This document shows, in pieces, positions 9,190-17,975 of a stretch of DNA of 64,000 nucleotides. Positions within the stretch are counted from its first letter, which is position 1. Each line of letters starts with the position of its first letter. The notes under the pieces were generated by a model. The model searched no databases. It saw only the letters and a program-made list of their open reading frames with translations, and was not told the origin of the DNA. Location: contig NZ_FNOI01000001.1 in the NCBI RefSeq assembly GCF_900107015.1, positions 930,907-994,906 of the forward strand. The letters run 5' to 3'. The translations under genes and the position numbers were made by a program. Source of the stretch: Litoreibacter albidus. Lineage in GTDB: Bacteria > Pseudomonadota > Alphaproteobacteria > Rhodobacterales > Rhodobacteraceae.

Positions 9190-9641
9190 TTGGGTAGGTC
9201 CATCATGGCGGTGAATTCAGCTTCTGCGGCCATCTCGCCCTCTACCGTTGCGACGCCTTTAAACTTCCAGACCTTCGCCCCTGCCTTGCCGCGCGTCACC
9301 TCGACGTCGAGATGCAGCACATCGCCGGGCACCACTTTGCGGCGGAATTTGCAGCCGTCGATTGCCATGAAATACACCAGCAAATCCTTGTCGGCCATAT
9401 CCATGGTCACGCCAACCATCACAGCAGCTGTCTGCGCCATCGCCTCGATGATCGTCACGCCAGGCATGATGGGTGCACCAGGGAAGTGGCCTTGGAAATG
9501 CGGCTCGTTGAAGGTCACGTTCTTGATTCCGCGCGCGCTTTCACCCGCTTTGATGTCCACAACTTTGTCGACCAGCAAGAACGGGTAGCGATGCGGAATA
9601 ATCCGCTGGATCAGGTCGATGTCTGCGGTGGTGGGTGTCAT
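9186..9641 (-). CDS. fabZ: 3-hydroxyacyl-ACP dehydratase FabZ
   Basis: 151 residues with a single hot-dog fold. HRYPFLLVD lies near residue 17, and the active-site His and Glu lie in [11 protein letters not shown] and TIIEAMAQ. FabZ removes water from 3-hydroxyacyl-ACP in type II fatty acid synthesis. It draws on the same hydroxyacyl-ACP pool as LpxA, which explains the fabZ-lpxA pairing. The gene is 67 bases downstream of skp. A small hairpin (GGTAG/CTACC) near 9671-9687 in the gap has no T run. Confidence 0.95.
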   Translation of the reverse strand: MTPTTADIDLIQRIIPHRYPFLLVDKVVDIKAGESARGIKNVTFNEPHFQGHFPGAPIMPGVTIIEAMAQTAAVMVGVTMDMADKDLLVYFMAIDGCKFRRKVVPGDVLHLDVEVTRGKAGAKVWKFKGVATVEGEMAAEAEFTAMMDLPK

Positions 9642-9708
9642 GGTGTAATCCTCTGGCCTTTAGCTTTTCGGGGTAGCATTTGACTACCGCCAGCACAAGA
9701 TTGCCGCT

Positions 9709-10341
9709 TCAGTTGTCTGGGCTGGTGCCGTCAGTCGGGGCGTCGCCCTCTGGCGCTGTCTCTTCAGTGTTTACTGACGGGCGTTGAACTGGCACAGGGC
9801 CGGTATCCGGCAGCGGAGAAGCGCCGATCGCTGCGTCTATTCGTGCAATCGCTGCGTCGGTGATGTCAATTTGGCGAACCGAGAAAATCACTGCCGCGTT
9901 GTTCAAGATTGCGACCGCGCCGGTTTCCTCCACCAATTCCAATAGAATGGGATAGGCCGCGTTGAAGAAGCGCGCACGCTCTGTGTCGGCTTGCCTCTGG
10001 ATGTTCTCGCTTTTGGCAGCTTGGGCGCTGCGGATCCCTGTGACGCGCTCGTCGAAGTCAATCGCAAGCTCTTGAAAGCGTGCTGGATCCATCCCCGCAC
10101 GCTCATCTGTCAGGCGACGTTCTTCCTCTTCTAGCGCGGCCTCAATCTTGCGGTTTTCTTGCGATAACTCGTTGGATTTCTGGCTTAAATCGCTCTGTAC
10201 CCGTTTCCCGAAGGCAGAAGCCGCATACATGCGGTCCTGATCCAGTGTCAGAACTGGGCTTGGTTGAACGGATTGCGCCAAGACAGGCGTGGCGGCGGTT
10301 AAAGCTGCCACCAACGCGCCTGTTGCACGTGTCGCCGTCAT
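9709..10341 (-). CDS. Skp/OmpH-family periplasmic chaperone
   Basis: 210 residues with a signal peptide (residues 1-22, cleavage after VLAQ). A charged helical segment at about residues 50-130 is a predicted coiled coil forming the Skp tentacle. The C-terminal 40 residues are Pro/Glu-rich and look disordered, longer than in E. coli Skp. Skp binds unfolded outer-membrane proteins in the periplasm and delivers them to BamA, the gene two bases upstream. The position bamA-skp-fabZ-lpxA is the classical proteobacterial order. Confidence 0.88.
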   Translation of the reverse strand: MTATRATGALVAALTAATPVLAQSVQPSPVLTLDQDRMYAASAFGKRVQSDLSQKSNELSQENRKIEAALEEEERRLTDERAGMDPARFQELAIDFDERVTGIRSAQAAKSENIQRQADTERARFFNAAYPILLELVEETGAVAILNNAAVIFSVRQIDITDAAIARIDAAIGASPLPDTGPVPVQRPSVNTEETAPEGDAPTDGTSPDN

Positions 10342-10343
10342 GA

Positions 10344-12689
10344 TCAGAACTGCGTAGAAACGGTTAGGTCGAAGGAGCGTTCTTTGTCGAAGTCTTCCTT
10401 AACCAGCGCTTTGGAGAAGTTGAAGCGAAGCGGCCCCAACTGCGTGTCCCAAAGTACCGACACCCCAACGACGGAGCGCAGCTTGAAGCTGTCATCGACA
10501 GGCGTACCCGTTCCCGTTCCGTTGTTGGTGTCATCCAGGCCCCAGAGGGAGCCCACGTCGAAGAAAACACCGCCGCGAATGCCGTATTCCTCCGGCAACC
10601 CAAGCGGGAAGTCCGCTTCCAGACGCGCAACTGCGTAGTAGTTCCCACCAAGCGCGTCTTTGTTTGCCGACGCGAGGTCACGTGGGCCGACCCCTGCCCC
10701 ATCAAAGCCGCGCAACTTGCTGGACCCGAGGAAGAACCGCTCAGTGATGCGGCTGTTCCCCGTCAGGCGTGTTTGCGCGCCAAACTCGAACTGCGCGCGC
10801 AGGGTCACTTCCTCGCGGGCAACTTTGGTTTCCGCAGACACAAGGCCGGTGGTTTGAATGTACTGAACACCGCCGCCGATACCTGCAATCTGCTGGCCAA
10901 AGCGCAGCAACACACCGCTGGTCGGGTTCAAACCCGTGCGGCGCGTATCGTAGGAGTACAGATAGCCCAAGGCGGAGGTCCACGCGGAGGATTCATCGCG
11001 CTGAATGATGACAGATGTCGTCGGATCAACGTTCTTGATCGAGTCTTTTGACAAGCGATAGTTCAACCGCAAGCGACCGTTTTCCGACACTGGGAACTCG
11101 ATGCTCGGCTCGATCCCGACCGATTGCGTGTCATAAGCTGCGAACTGGCTGTCCGTTGTGGTGTAATAGGCGTTCAGGCCAAAGCCCAAATCGCGGCCCA
11201 AGAAGGCAGGCTCGAGGAAGCTCAGGGATGTCGACTGATTGTCTGACCCCGTGTCGAACGAGAATGCCAGTGTCTGGCCACGCCCCAAGAAGTTACGTTC
11301 GCGGAAGCTGACATTGAGCGACGCGCCGGCGTCGGCACCGTAGCTGACCCCGAAGCCCAAGGAGCCGGTTGTCGTCTCTTCAACGTCGACATCGACGACG
11401 ACTTGCTCCGGGCCACTGCCCTGACGGGTGTTCACATCTGCCGTGGAGAAATAGCCTAACGCACGGATACGCTCCGCGGCGTCGCGAATTTCGCGTGGGT
11501 TGAAGGGGTCGCCCTCAACGGTTTTGAACTGACGGCGCACAACACGGTCAAGGGTTGTGGCGTTGCCTTCGATGTCGATGCGTTCCACGAATACGCGTGG
11601 GCCACGGATGATTGCGAACTCAACGTCCAACGTGACGTCGGCGTCGTTGCGGGTGATGCGAGGTTCCACCCGAATGAAGTTCAGCCCCTTGGTCAGCGCC
11701 AGACGCTCCATGCGGGTGATGGTGTTCTCGATCTTCGAGGGGGAGTAAATCTCCCCGTCTTTGAGGCGCGCGACGCGGTCGTATTCTTCGGCGTCAATTT
11801 CCGGCAGGTCTGAGTAGGTCGTGACCTTGCCCACACGGAATTGCTGGCCTTCGCGCACTTTGAAGCTGACGAAATAGCCGTCACGTTCGCGGGCAAGTTC
11901 CGGTGTCGAGGACAGAACCTGAAAATCGACATAGCCGCGTGACAGGTAGAAGTCGCGCAGAAGTTGACGGTCAAACGCGATCCGGTCGCCCACGAAGGTA
12001 TCGGACTGGATGATCGACCGCAGGAAGCCCGCTTGCTTGGATTCGACCACGCGACGCAGGCGACGGTCGGAATAGGCGCGGTTCCCGATGAAGCTGATGC
12101 GCTCCACCTCGACCACGTCGCCTTCGGCGACTTCAAACACCAGATCTACGCGGTTGTTGGAGCGCGGGATGATGCGCGGTGTCACGGTCGCTGCAATCCG
12201 GCCCGCTTGGCTGTAGCCTTCGGCGAGCAATGCCGCGTCGGCCTCTGCTGTTGCTGGGCTGTAAACGCGGCGTGATTTGGAGTTGAGCAAAGGCAGCAGG
12301 TCCGCGTCTTTCAGACGCTTGTTGCCCTCGATGTTCACGCGGTTGATCGTCGGGAATTCTTTGACGGTCACGACAAGGCGGTTGCCCACTGGCACAACAT
12401 CCACAGTCTCGAACAGACCGGAGCGTTGCAGCCGCTGGGTCGCGTCGTTCAGCTGACCACCTGTTGCAGTTTGGCCCCGTTCAAGGCGCAAATAGCTAAG
12501 AATTGTTGCATCTTCGATACGTTGATTGCCGTCAATTTGGACTGACGAAATCGGAAAACTCTGTGCAAAAACCGGTTGGAGCGGAACCGCACTGGTCACC
12601 GCCGCTATGGCCAGTCCAGACAATGCTGCCCTAACACACTGAATTTGAATGAATTGACGTGCGTTCTGCGTCGCTTTTGCGATCTTCAT
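10344..12689 (-). CDS. bamA: Outer membrane protein assembly factor BamA
   Basis: 781 residues. An N-terminal signal segment ends in VFAQ near residue 43. Five POTRA domains follow (about residues 45-430). The C-terminal 16-stranded barrel ends with aromatic/hydrophobic residues (LTVSTQF), the usual beta-signal. The barrel loop contains the conserved KLRGF sequence corresponding to the VRGF/Y motif. BamA folds and inserts outer-membrane beta-barrel proteins. It has a likely promoter upstream and is followed closely by skp. Confidence 0.97.
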   Translation of the reverse strand: MKIAKATQNARQFIQIQCVRAALSGLAIAAVTSAVPLQPVFAQSFPISSVQIDGNQRIEDATILSYLRLERGQTATGGQLNDATQRLQRSGLFETVDVVPVGNRLVVTVKEFPTINRVNIEGNKRLKDADLLPLLNSKSRRVYSPATAEADAALLAEGYSQAGRIAATVTPRIIPRSNNRVDLVFEVAEGDVVEVERISFIGNRAYSDRRLRRVVESKQAGFLRSIIQSDTFVGDRIAFDRQLLRDFYLSRGYVDFQVLSSTPELARERDGYFVSFKVREGQQFRVGKVTTYSDLPEIDAEEYDRVARLKDGEIYSPSKIENTITRMERLALTKGLNFIRVEPRITRNDADVTLDVEFAIIRGPRVFVERIDIEGNATTLDRVVRRQFKTVEGDPFNPREIRDAAERIRALGYFSTADVNTRQGSGPEQVVVDVDVEETTTGSLGFGVSYGADAGASLNVSFRERNFLGRGQTLAFSFDTGSDNQSTSLSFLEPAFLGRDLGFGLNAYYTTTDSQFAAYDTQSVGIEPSIEFPVSENGRLRLNYRLSKDSIKNVDPTTSVIIQRDESSAWTSALGYLYSYDTRRTGLNPTSGVLLRFGQQIAGIGGGVQYIQTTGLVSAETKVAREEVTLRAQFEFGAQTRLTGNSRITERFFLGSSKLRGFDGAGVGPRDLASANKDALGGNYYAVARLEADFPLGLPEEYGIRGGVFFDVGSLWGLDDTNNGTGTGTPVDDSFKLRSVVGVSVLWDTQLGPLRFNFSKALVKEDFDKERSFDLTVSTQF

Positions 12690-12728
12690 GTGTTTGGGTC
12701 CCGCTCTGACACTCTATGTTGTGTCCTA

Positions 12729-12757
12729 GCTCTACCCTGAGTCTGCACATATGTCAA
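12729..12757 (-). promoter_or_regulatory. Putative promoter of bamA
   Basis: On the minus strand, TTGACA (12752-12757) and TAGAGC (12729-12734) are separated by 17 bp, about 40 bases before the bamA ATG. The -35 is a perfect consensus and the -10 is partial. It lies after the terminator of the 41-aa gene, so bamA transcription can start independently of the upstream rseP block. Confidence 0.5.
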
Positions 12758-12768
12758 AACGATGAACC

Positions 12769-12795
12769 AAAAAGGCGCCCGAATAACGGGCGCCC
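12769..12795 (-). terminator. Intrinsic terminator after the 41-aa gene
   Basis: Seven-bp perfect GC arms (12774-12780 and 12788-12794) are followed on the minus strand by TTTTT. It lies downstream of the small membrane-protein gene and just upstream of the bamA promoter. Confidence 0.8.
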
Positions 12796-12828
12796 TAAAT
12801 CGTGCGATACTGCGTGTATTTAAAGGCC

Positions 12829-12954
12829 TCAGAGGCCGGCAAGCAGCCCTGCTGTCATCAGCGCGCAGCCGATGGCCAACGGCCAAAGCAGACGGTCCCA
12901 GTTGAGACGAATTAGAAGATTTAGGCCTTGATAGCCGCTTTGAATAGTTTGCAT
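12829..12954 (-). CDS. Small membrane protein, 41 aa
   Basis: ATG 12954 to TGA 12829 encodes 41 residues: a polar N-terminal half (MQTIQSGYQGLNLLI), the sequence LNWDRLLW, then one hydrophobic helix at about residues 24-41. GAGGGA lies nine to ten bases before the start. A strong terminator follows directly. The gene sits between rseP and bamA on the same strand. I recall similar tiny proteins in other Rhodobacteraceae but cannot name a family. Function is unknown; an inner-membrane location is inferred from the single helix. Confidence 0.65.
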   Translation of the reverse strand: MQTIQSGYQGLNLLIRLNWDRLLWPLAIGCALMTAGLLAGL

Positions 12955-13020
12955 GGGTCCAATCCCTCACAGAAGATTGGACCCTTCGTGCACGTCAATT
13001 GTGACGCAAATTGGGCAAAC

Positions 13021-14355
13021 TTAGGTACAAAAGAAGTCATTCGTCAGGGCAAACACCATCAATGACAACAACAATACCAAACCCGCTGTCATCAGCACAT
13101 TCAGCACCTTGTCAGAGGGCGGACGCCCCGCAACGGCCTCATAGGCGTGGAACACAAGATGGCCCCCATCCAGCACCGGAATAGGGAAAAGGTTCAGCAA
13201 ACCAACCGCCGTCGACAAGACCGCGATGAACCAGATGAATTCCGCCGCACCTTGTGATGCCATATCGCCGGATGTCTGCGCGATGCCAATCGGTCCTTGG
13301 ATGTTGCACGAGCTGATGGCCCCTGTGATCATGTACCACATGCCGGTCAGGCTGGACTTTGCGATAAACCACGTTTGCACGGCGCCGCCCCAAATCGCGT
13401 CCCCTGCCCCCAACGTTACGCGCGGCGGCTCAAAGAATGCGCCGCCCGAAAAGCCGATCAACCAACGGGATTCGAAGCCGTCTCCCGTGGGCAGGTCACG
13501 TTGGCGCGGGGTGAGGGTTTTCTCCAACACTTCGCCGTTCCGCCACACCAGTAACTCTAGCGCGTTGTCCTTACTGGACTGCGCGGCTTTCTGGACTTCG
13601 CTTAAAGCGAAGACCGGCGTACCGTTCACCGATTGGATCACGTCGCCAACCTCAAGGCCGCCATCCATCGCGGCAGATTTCGGCTGCAACTGGTCAATCA
13701 CGGGCGGGAACGGGAAAACGCTGTCGAAGGTGACGGTTTCGCCATTCCGCTCCACTTCGTAAGACACGACTTCGGCAGACGGCAATGATTGTGCGACCGT
13801 GTAGAACTCCGCCAGATCGTTGATCTCCGCGTCGCCGATCCGCACAATGCGGTCGCCCTCTTGGAACAACTCAACCGGCCCTGGAAGTGGTTTGAGCTTG
13901 CCGATCACCGCGTCGTCCGTGGTGGTGCCCGCAAACAGGAAAATTCCGGCAAACACAAAGATCGACAAAATAAAGTTGAATACGGGGCCCGCCGCAACGG
14001 TCGCCGCGCGCCGCCATAAGGCCGCGCCGTGCATGGTACGCTTGCGCTCTGTCTCCGACAGGCCAGTGATCGCCTCACCGTCTTTGCCGGATGCCGCGTC
14101 GGAATCGCCCAAGAACTTGACGTAACCGCCAAACGGCAACGCCGCCAACTGCCAACGGGTACCGCGCTTGTCCATGCGTGAATAGAGAACCGGCCCGAAC
14201 CCAAGCGAGAAAACCTCCGCATGGATGCCGCACCAACGGCCGACAATGTAGTGGCCGTATTCGTGAATAGCGACGATCACACTCAGCGCCACAACGAACG
14301 CGATTGCCGCACCCATAAAGCCACCAAACGAGGGAAGCATTCCCAAAATATCCAT
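13021..14355 (-). CDS. rseP: RIP metalloprotease RseP (site-2 protease)
   Basis: 444 residues. The zinc site HEYGH is at residues 31-35 in the first membrane helix, with the second ligand motif NLFPIPVLDGG near residue 390. A PDZ domain occupies about residues 200-280, with four transmembrane segments overall. RseP cleaves transmembrane anti-sigma factors and remnant signal peptides inside the inner membrane, linking envelope stress to transcription. The gene lies between dxr and bamA, the usual order in this cluster. Confidence 0.95.
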   Translation of the reverse strand: MDILGMLPSFGGFMGAAIAFVVALSVIVAIHEYGHYIVGRWCGIHAEVFSLGFGPVLYSRMDKRGTRWQLAALPFGGYVKFLGDSDAASGKDGEAITGLSETERKRTMHGAALWRRAATVAAGPVFNFILSIFVFAGIFLFAGTTTDDAVIGKLKPLPGPVELFQEGDRIVRIGDAEINDLAEFYTVAQSLPSAEVVSYEVERNGETVTFDSVFPFPPVIDQLQPKSAAMDGGLEVGDVIQSVNGTPVFALSEVQKAAQSSKDNALELLVWRNGEVLEKTLTPRQRDLPTGDGFESRWLIGFSGGAFFEPPRVTLGAGDAIWGGAVQTWFIAKSSLTGMWYMITGAISSCNIQGPIGIAQTSGDMASQGAAEFIWFIAVLSTAVGLLNLFPIPVLDGGHLVFHAYEAVAGRPPSDKVLNVLMTAGLVLLLSLMVFALTNDFFCT

Positions 14356-14385
14356 AAACCGCCCTTTCGCGTCTTGGTCCGGCGT

Positions 14386-15561
14386 CTAACGCGCCGCTGT
14401 CACTTGTACAAATTCTTGCGTCATCTCGCGTGCCAGATGATCTGTTTCGAGCACCTTATCAAGGCTAAGTATGTCGCAACTGAGGCCATTTTGCCCCTGC
14501 AAACGGTTCAACACTTCGTCAACAAGCCGCGCCATATCCAAAAAGCCGATTTGGCCTGCGATGAAGGCGTCCAACGCGGCCTCTTTCGCGGCGTTGAACG
14601 CCGCGCCTGCAAGACCGCCCGTTTGCATCACATCGCGCGCGATGCGCAACGCAGGGTAGCGCGCTTCGTCGGCGGGGCGGAAATTCAGGCTGGCGATCTT
14701 CACAAGATCCAGACGTTCCACTGGCACATGCCCACGTTCAGGCCAGTGAAGCGCGTAGCCAATCGCGTGGCGCATATCCGGCGGCCCCAGATGCGCCATC
14801 AGCGCCCCATCGTTAAAGCCAACCAAAGCGTGGATCAGGCTTTCGGGGTGCACGACCGTCTCAATCTGCGATGGCTGGAACCCGAAAAACTCTTTGGTCT
14901 CAATCAACTCCATCGCCTTGTTGAACATGGAGGCACTGTCGATGGTAATCCGCTGCCCCATATCCCAATTCGGGTGGGACGACGCCTGCTCAATCGTGGC
15001 CCCCGCGAGCTTCTCCATCGGCCAATCACGGAACGCGCCGCCGGACGCGGTGATGATGACCCGCTCCACCGTTTGCATATCTTCACCCACGAGGGCTTGA
15101 AACACGGCGGAATGCTCGCTGTCGACCGGCAGGATCGTGGCGCCATAGCGCGCGGCTTCGGCCAGCAAATACGGGCCAGCAGTGACCAGAGATTCCTTGT
15201 TCGCCAACGCCAAAGTTGTGCCATGGCGCAACGCCCGCAGCCCCGGCGGCAGGCCTGCCGCGCCGACGATGGCAGACATAAACAGATCAGCATGGCGGTC
15301 GGCGGCCTCCACGATGGCGGCGCCGCCTGCGGCGACCTCAATCCCCGTCCCCGCCAAGGCTGCCTTCAAATCGGCAAAACAGTCGTCGAACGCGGTCACA
15401 GCCAGTTCGGCGTTCAACAGGATCGCCTGCTCCGCCAAGCGCGCCACATTGCGCCCACCGGTGAGTGCCACAACACGGTACTGCTCCGGCGCACGCGCGA
15501 TCAGGTCGACGGTGCTTTCCCCGATCGATCCCGTTGCGCCAAAGATCGTGACCGTGCGCAT
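14386..15561 (-). CDS. dxr: 1-deoxy-D-xylulose-5-phosphate reductoisomerase
   Basis: 391 residues. The NADPH-binding loop is TIFGATGSIGEST at the N-terminus. Metal and substrate motifs DSEHSAVFQ and HPNWDMG lie mid-protein, followed by IDSASMFNKAMELIE. Dxr makes 2-C-methyl-D-erythritol 4-phosphate, the committed step of the MEP isoprenoid pathway, which supplies undecaprenyl carrier to the neighbouring UppS. Its ATG overlaps the last base of cdsA. Confidence 0.96.
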   Translation of the reverse strand: MRTVTIFGATGSIGESTVDLIARAPEQYRVVALTGGRNVARLAEQAILLNAELAVTAFDDCFADLKAALAGTGIEVAAGGAAIVEAADRHADLFMSAIVGAAGLPPGLRALRHGTTLALANKESLVTAGPYLLAEAARYGATILPVDSEHSAVFQALVGEDMQTVERVIITASGGAFRDWPMEKLAGATIEQASSHPNWDMGQRITIDSASMFNKAMELIETKEFFGFQPSQIETVVHPESLIHALVGFNDGALMAHLGPPDMRHAIGYALHWPERGHVPVERLDLVKIASLNFRPADEARYPALRIARDVMQTGGLAGAAFNAAKEAALDAFIAGQIGFLDMARLVDEVLNRLQGQNGLSCDILSLDKVLETDHLAREMTQEFVQVTAAR

Positions 15562-16349
15562 CAGTTGAGGATCGGCGGGAAACCCACCAGCAACATTAGC
15601 GGCAACAAGATCACCGCAGCGCCCAGCATCCCGTCAAAACGGTCGAAGAAACCGCCATGCCCGGGGATCAGGTTGGAGGAGTCTTTGACGCCCATTCTGC
15701 GCTTCATCGCGCTTTCCGCCACATCGCCCGCTTGCGACGCCATAGAAAGCAGAACCGAATACAAAACGACTTCCACGCCGGCCCCTTGAACGCCTATGAA
15801 GAGCACGCCGACAACAGCGGCTGCGACCCAACCTGCCGCCGTGCCGGACCATGTTTTCTTCGGGCTGACCTTCGGCCAAAACTTTGGGCCGCCAATGATA
15901 CGGCCCGCGAAGTAGCCCAGAACATCCGTCGCAACCACAACCGCCACTAGCCACAAAATCCACGCAACGCCCTCCGTGCGCAGCATCAGCAGTGCCATGC
16001 AGGCCACCATGATCAGCACGACGAACGCGGCATGCAACGCGCGGTGCTGCGGGTGGACCGCCACACCCGCGGCGGCGGGAACAAATAGCAAAAGCAAGCT
16101 CAGATTGGACGGCAGCACCCATGCAACCACGAGCGAGGCTGCGCCAACGCCCGCAAGGCCCAATGCCAGCGGCTGCGCGGCGCCCAGCATGCGCAACAGT
16201 TCCCAGATCAGCGCGGCACACACGGCGATGACGAGGCCCGAGAAGAGAAAGCCCCCAGACCAGATTGCGCCCACGCCCACCACGATCATCACAATCGCGG
16301 AGGACATCCGCACCGCAAGGTCGGAGAATTTATCAGATGATGCGCTCAT
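15561..16349 (-). CDS. cdsA: Phosphatidate cytidylyltransferase
   Basis: 262 residues, with about seven to eight transmembrane helices. The CDP-transferase signature lies near the C-terminus (SAMKRRMGVKDSSNLIPGHG, with the following Asp residues). It converts phosphatidic acid and CTP to CDP-diacylglycerol in the inner membrane. The start is set at ATG 16349 because GGGAGG lies directly upstream at good spacing; an ATG four codons earlier contains that SD. It lies between uppS and dxr. Confidence 0.94.
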   Translation of the reverse strand: MSASSDKFSDLAVRMSSAIVMIVVGVGAIWSGGFLFSGLVIAVCAALIWELLRMLGAAQPLALGLAGVGAASLVVAWVLPSNLSLLLLFVPAAAGVAVHPQHRALHAAFVVLIMVACMALLMLRTEGVAWILWLVAVVVATDVLGYFAGRIIGGPKFWPKVSPKKTWSGTAAGWVAAAVVGVLFIGVQGAGVEVVLYSVLLSMASQAGDVAESAMKRRMGVKDSSNLIPGHGGFFDRFDGMLGAAVILLPLMLLVGFPPILN

Positions 16350-16382
16350 GTCGCCTCCCATAGTTCGCAGGCGATCAGCCTA

Positions 16383-17108
16383 TCAGGCCTTCACAGCGCC
16401 AAAGCGACGGTCACGGTTTCCATAACGGGCAACGACGCTGGTGAACACCTCTGGCGTGAAATCAGGCCAATGGGTGTCGATAAACTCATACTCGGCATAT
16501 GCGGATTGCCACAGTAGGAAGTTCGAAATACGCGCTTCCCCCGAGGTGCGGATCACCAAGTCGGGGTCCGGCAGCACATAGGTATCAAGGAAAGACGCCA
16601 GCACCTCCGAATTCACTTGTTCCGGCAATAGGCGCTTTTCCGCAATCTCGACGGCCAAACGCTGCGTGGCGCGGGTCACCTCGTCCCGCGCGCCGTAGTT
16701 CAGCGCAATTGTAAGGTGCGTAACGTCGTTATTTTCCGTCAACTTCTCAAGGTAGTCCATCAACGCTTGCAGCTTCTTGTCCAGCTTTTCACGGTCGCCG
16801 ATGAAGCGCACGCGGGTGCCAAGCCGATGAAGGTAGTTTGCCTCGCGCTGGATGTAGCGCCGGAACAGCGCCATCAGGCCGGAAACCTCGGACTGCGTGC
16901 GCTTCCAATTCTCCGTCGAAAACGCGAACATTGTCAGATACTTAACGCCAAGCTCAGGGCAAGTTTCCACTGCCTGACGCACGCGCTTGGCACCGGCTTG
17001 GTGACCGAACAATCGGGGTCGATTGCGCTGCGTGGCCCAGCGGCCGTTGCCATCCATAATGATGGCAACATGCTTTGGGCCGGTCGGATTAATATCCTCA
17101 ACGCTCAT
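16383..17108 (-). CDS. uppS: Isoprenyl transferase (undecaprenyl diphosphate synthase)
   Basis: 241 residues. Motif I IIMDGNGRWA carries the catalytic Asp, and the C-terminal motif LVIRTSGEARISNFLLWQ is conserved. It extends farnesyl diphosphate with eight isopentenyl units to make the C55 lipid carrier for peptidoglycan and O-antigen. The start is set at ATG 17108, preceded by CGAGG at seven bases. A longer frame to 17153 exists but lacks an SD and adds an atypical N-terminus. Confidence 0.95.
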   Translation of the reverse strand: MSVEDINPTGPKHVAIIMDGNGRWATQRNRPRLFGHQAGAKRVRQAVETCPELGVKYLTMFAFSTENWKRTQSEVSGLMALFRRYIQREANYLHRLGTRVRFIGDREKLDKKLQALMDYLEKLTENNDVTHLTIALNYGARDEVTRATQRLAVEIAEKRLLPEQVNSEVLASFLDTYVLPDPDLVIRTSGEARISNFLLWQSAYAEYEFIDTHWPDFTPEVFTSVVARYGNRDRRFGAVKA

Positions 17109-17193
17109 ATCAATACCTCGAAATATTTTTGGTTTTACCAATGATATCGACAAACTTAACCGGTGTCAGGCGGCGTTTAGGGGGAAAATGCCC

Positions 17194-17757
17194 CTAGACC
17201 TGCATGATCTCTTCTTGCTTGCTCTCCAACGCCTGATCCACCAGCTTGATCTGCGCGTCGATCATATCTTGAACCTCGGCCTCCCAGAGCTTCTGGTCAT
17301 CTTCGCCCATGCCGTTGGCCTTGGCCTTTTTGATTTGGTCCATGGCGTCGCGGCGAATGTTACGGATCGAGACACGGGCGTGCTCTGCGTAGGAGCCAGC
17401 CACCTTCGTCAATTCACGGCGACGTTCTTCGTTCAGCTCAGGAATCGGCAGCATAATGATCGTGCCGTTTAGTTGAGGATTGATCCCCAAGCCACTCTCG
17501 CGAATGGCTTTTTCGACCTTCCCGACCAATCCCTTATCCCAGACGTTGATCGTCACCATGCGTGGTTCCGGCACGTTGACCGTCCCCACCTGGTTGATCG
17601 GCGTCATAGAGCCATAGGCGTCGACCATCACCGGCTCCAACATCGAGCCAGATGCGCGCCCTGTGCGCAGCGAGCCGAACTCGGTGCGCAAGCTGGCCAT
17701 AGCGCCATCCATGCGGCGCTGAATATCGTCGGTGTCGAGGATAAAGTCTTCTGACAT
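17194..17757 (-). CDS. frr: Ribosome recycling factor
   Basis: 187 residues from ATG 17757 ([16 protein letters not shown]), matching the standard RRF length. The conserved [21 protein letters not shown] and the C-terminal long helices of the three-helix bundle are present. With EF-G it splits post-termination ribosomes. In most bacteria frr directly follows pyrH; here about 3.2 kb separates them. An upstream ATG at 17769 is possible, but MSED fits better. Confidence 0.95.
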   Translation of the reverse strand: MSEDFILDTDDIQRRMDGAMASLRTEFGSLRTGRASGSMLEPVMVDAYGSMTPINQVGTVNVPEPRMVTINVWDKGLVGKVEKAIRESGLGINPQLNGTIIMLPIPELNEERRRELTKVAGSYAEHARVSIRNIRRDAMDQIKKAKANGMGEDDQKLWEAEVQDMIDAQIKLVDQALESKQEEIMQV

Positions 17758-17975
17758 TTGCGGTCTCATCTTGCTTGATATTGATCGTTGAGCGCTTGTC
17801 TAAAGCAAGCTGGCGCCTGTGGCTAGTGGCGCAAAGCCGCTGCCGCAGCGCTGTTTGATTTGCACCATGTACCAATGCGTTTCAATTAAATTGCGGAGAG
17901 TACGGATGGCTAAGCGCAAGATTGCTTAACGAATTTCACATCTAACACCCCTGTTTGCGAAGCGGGGGCACCATC

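Noticed and set aside
12686..12970. 94-codon minus-strand frame upstream of bamA
   Set aside because: It overlaps the terminator, promoter and the better-supported 41-aa gene in another frame.
14221..15789. 522-codon plus-strand frame opposite dxr
   Set aside because: Antisense of dxr and rseP; Arg/His-rich translation without domains.
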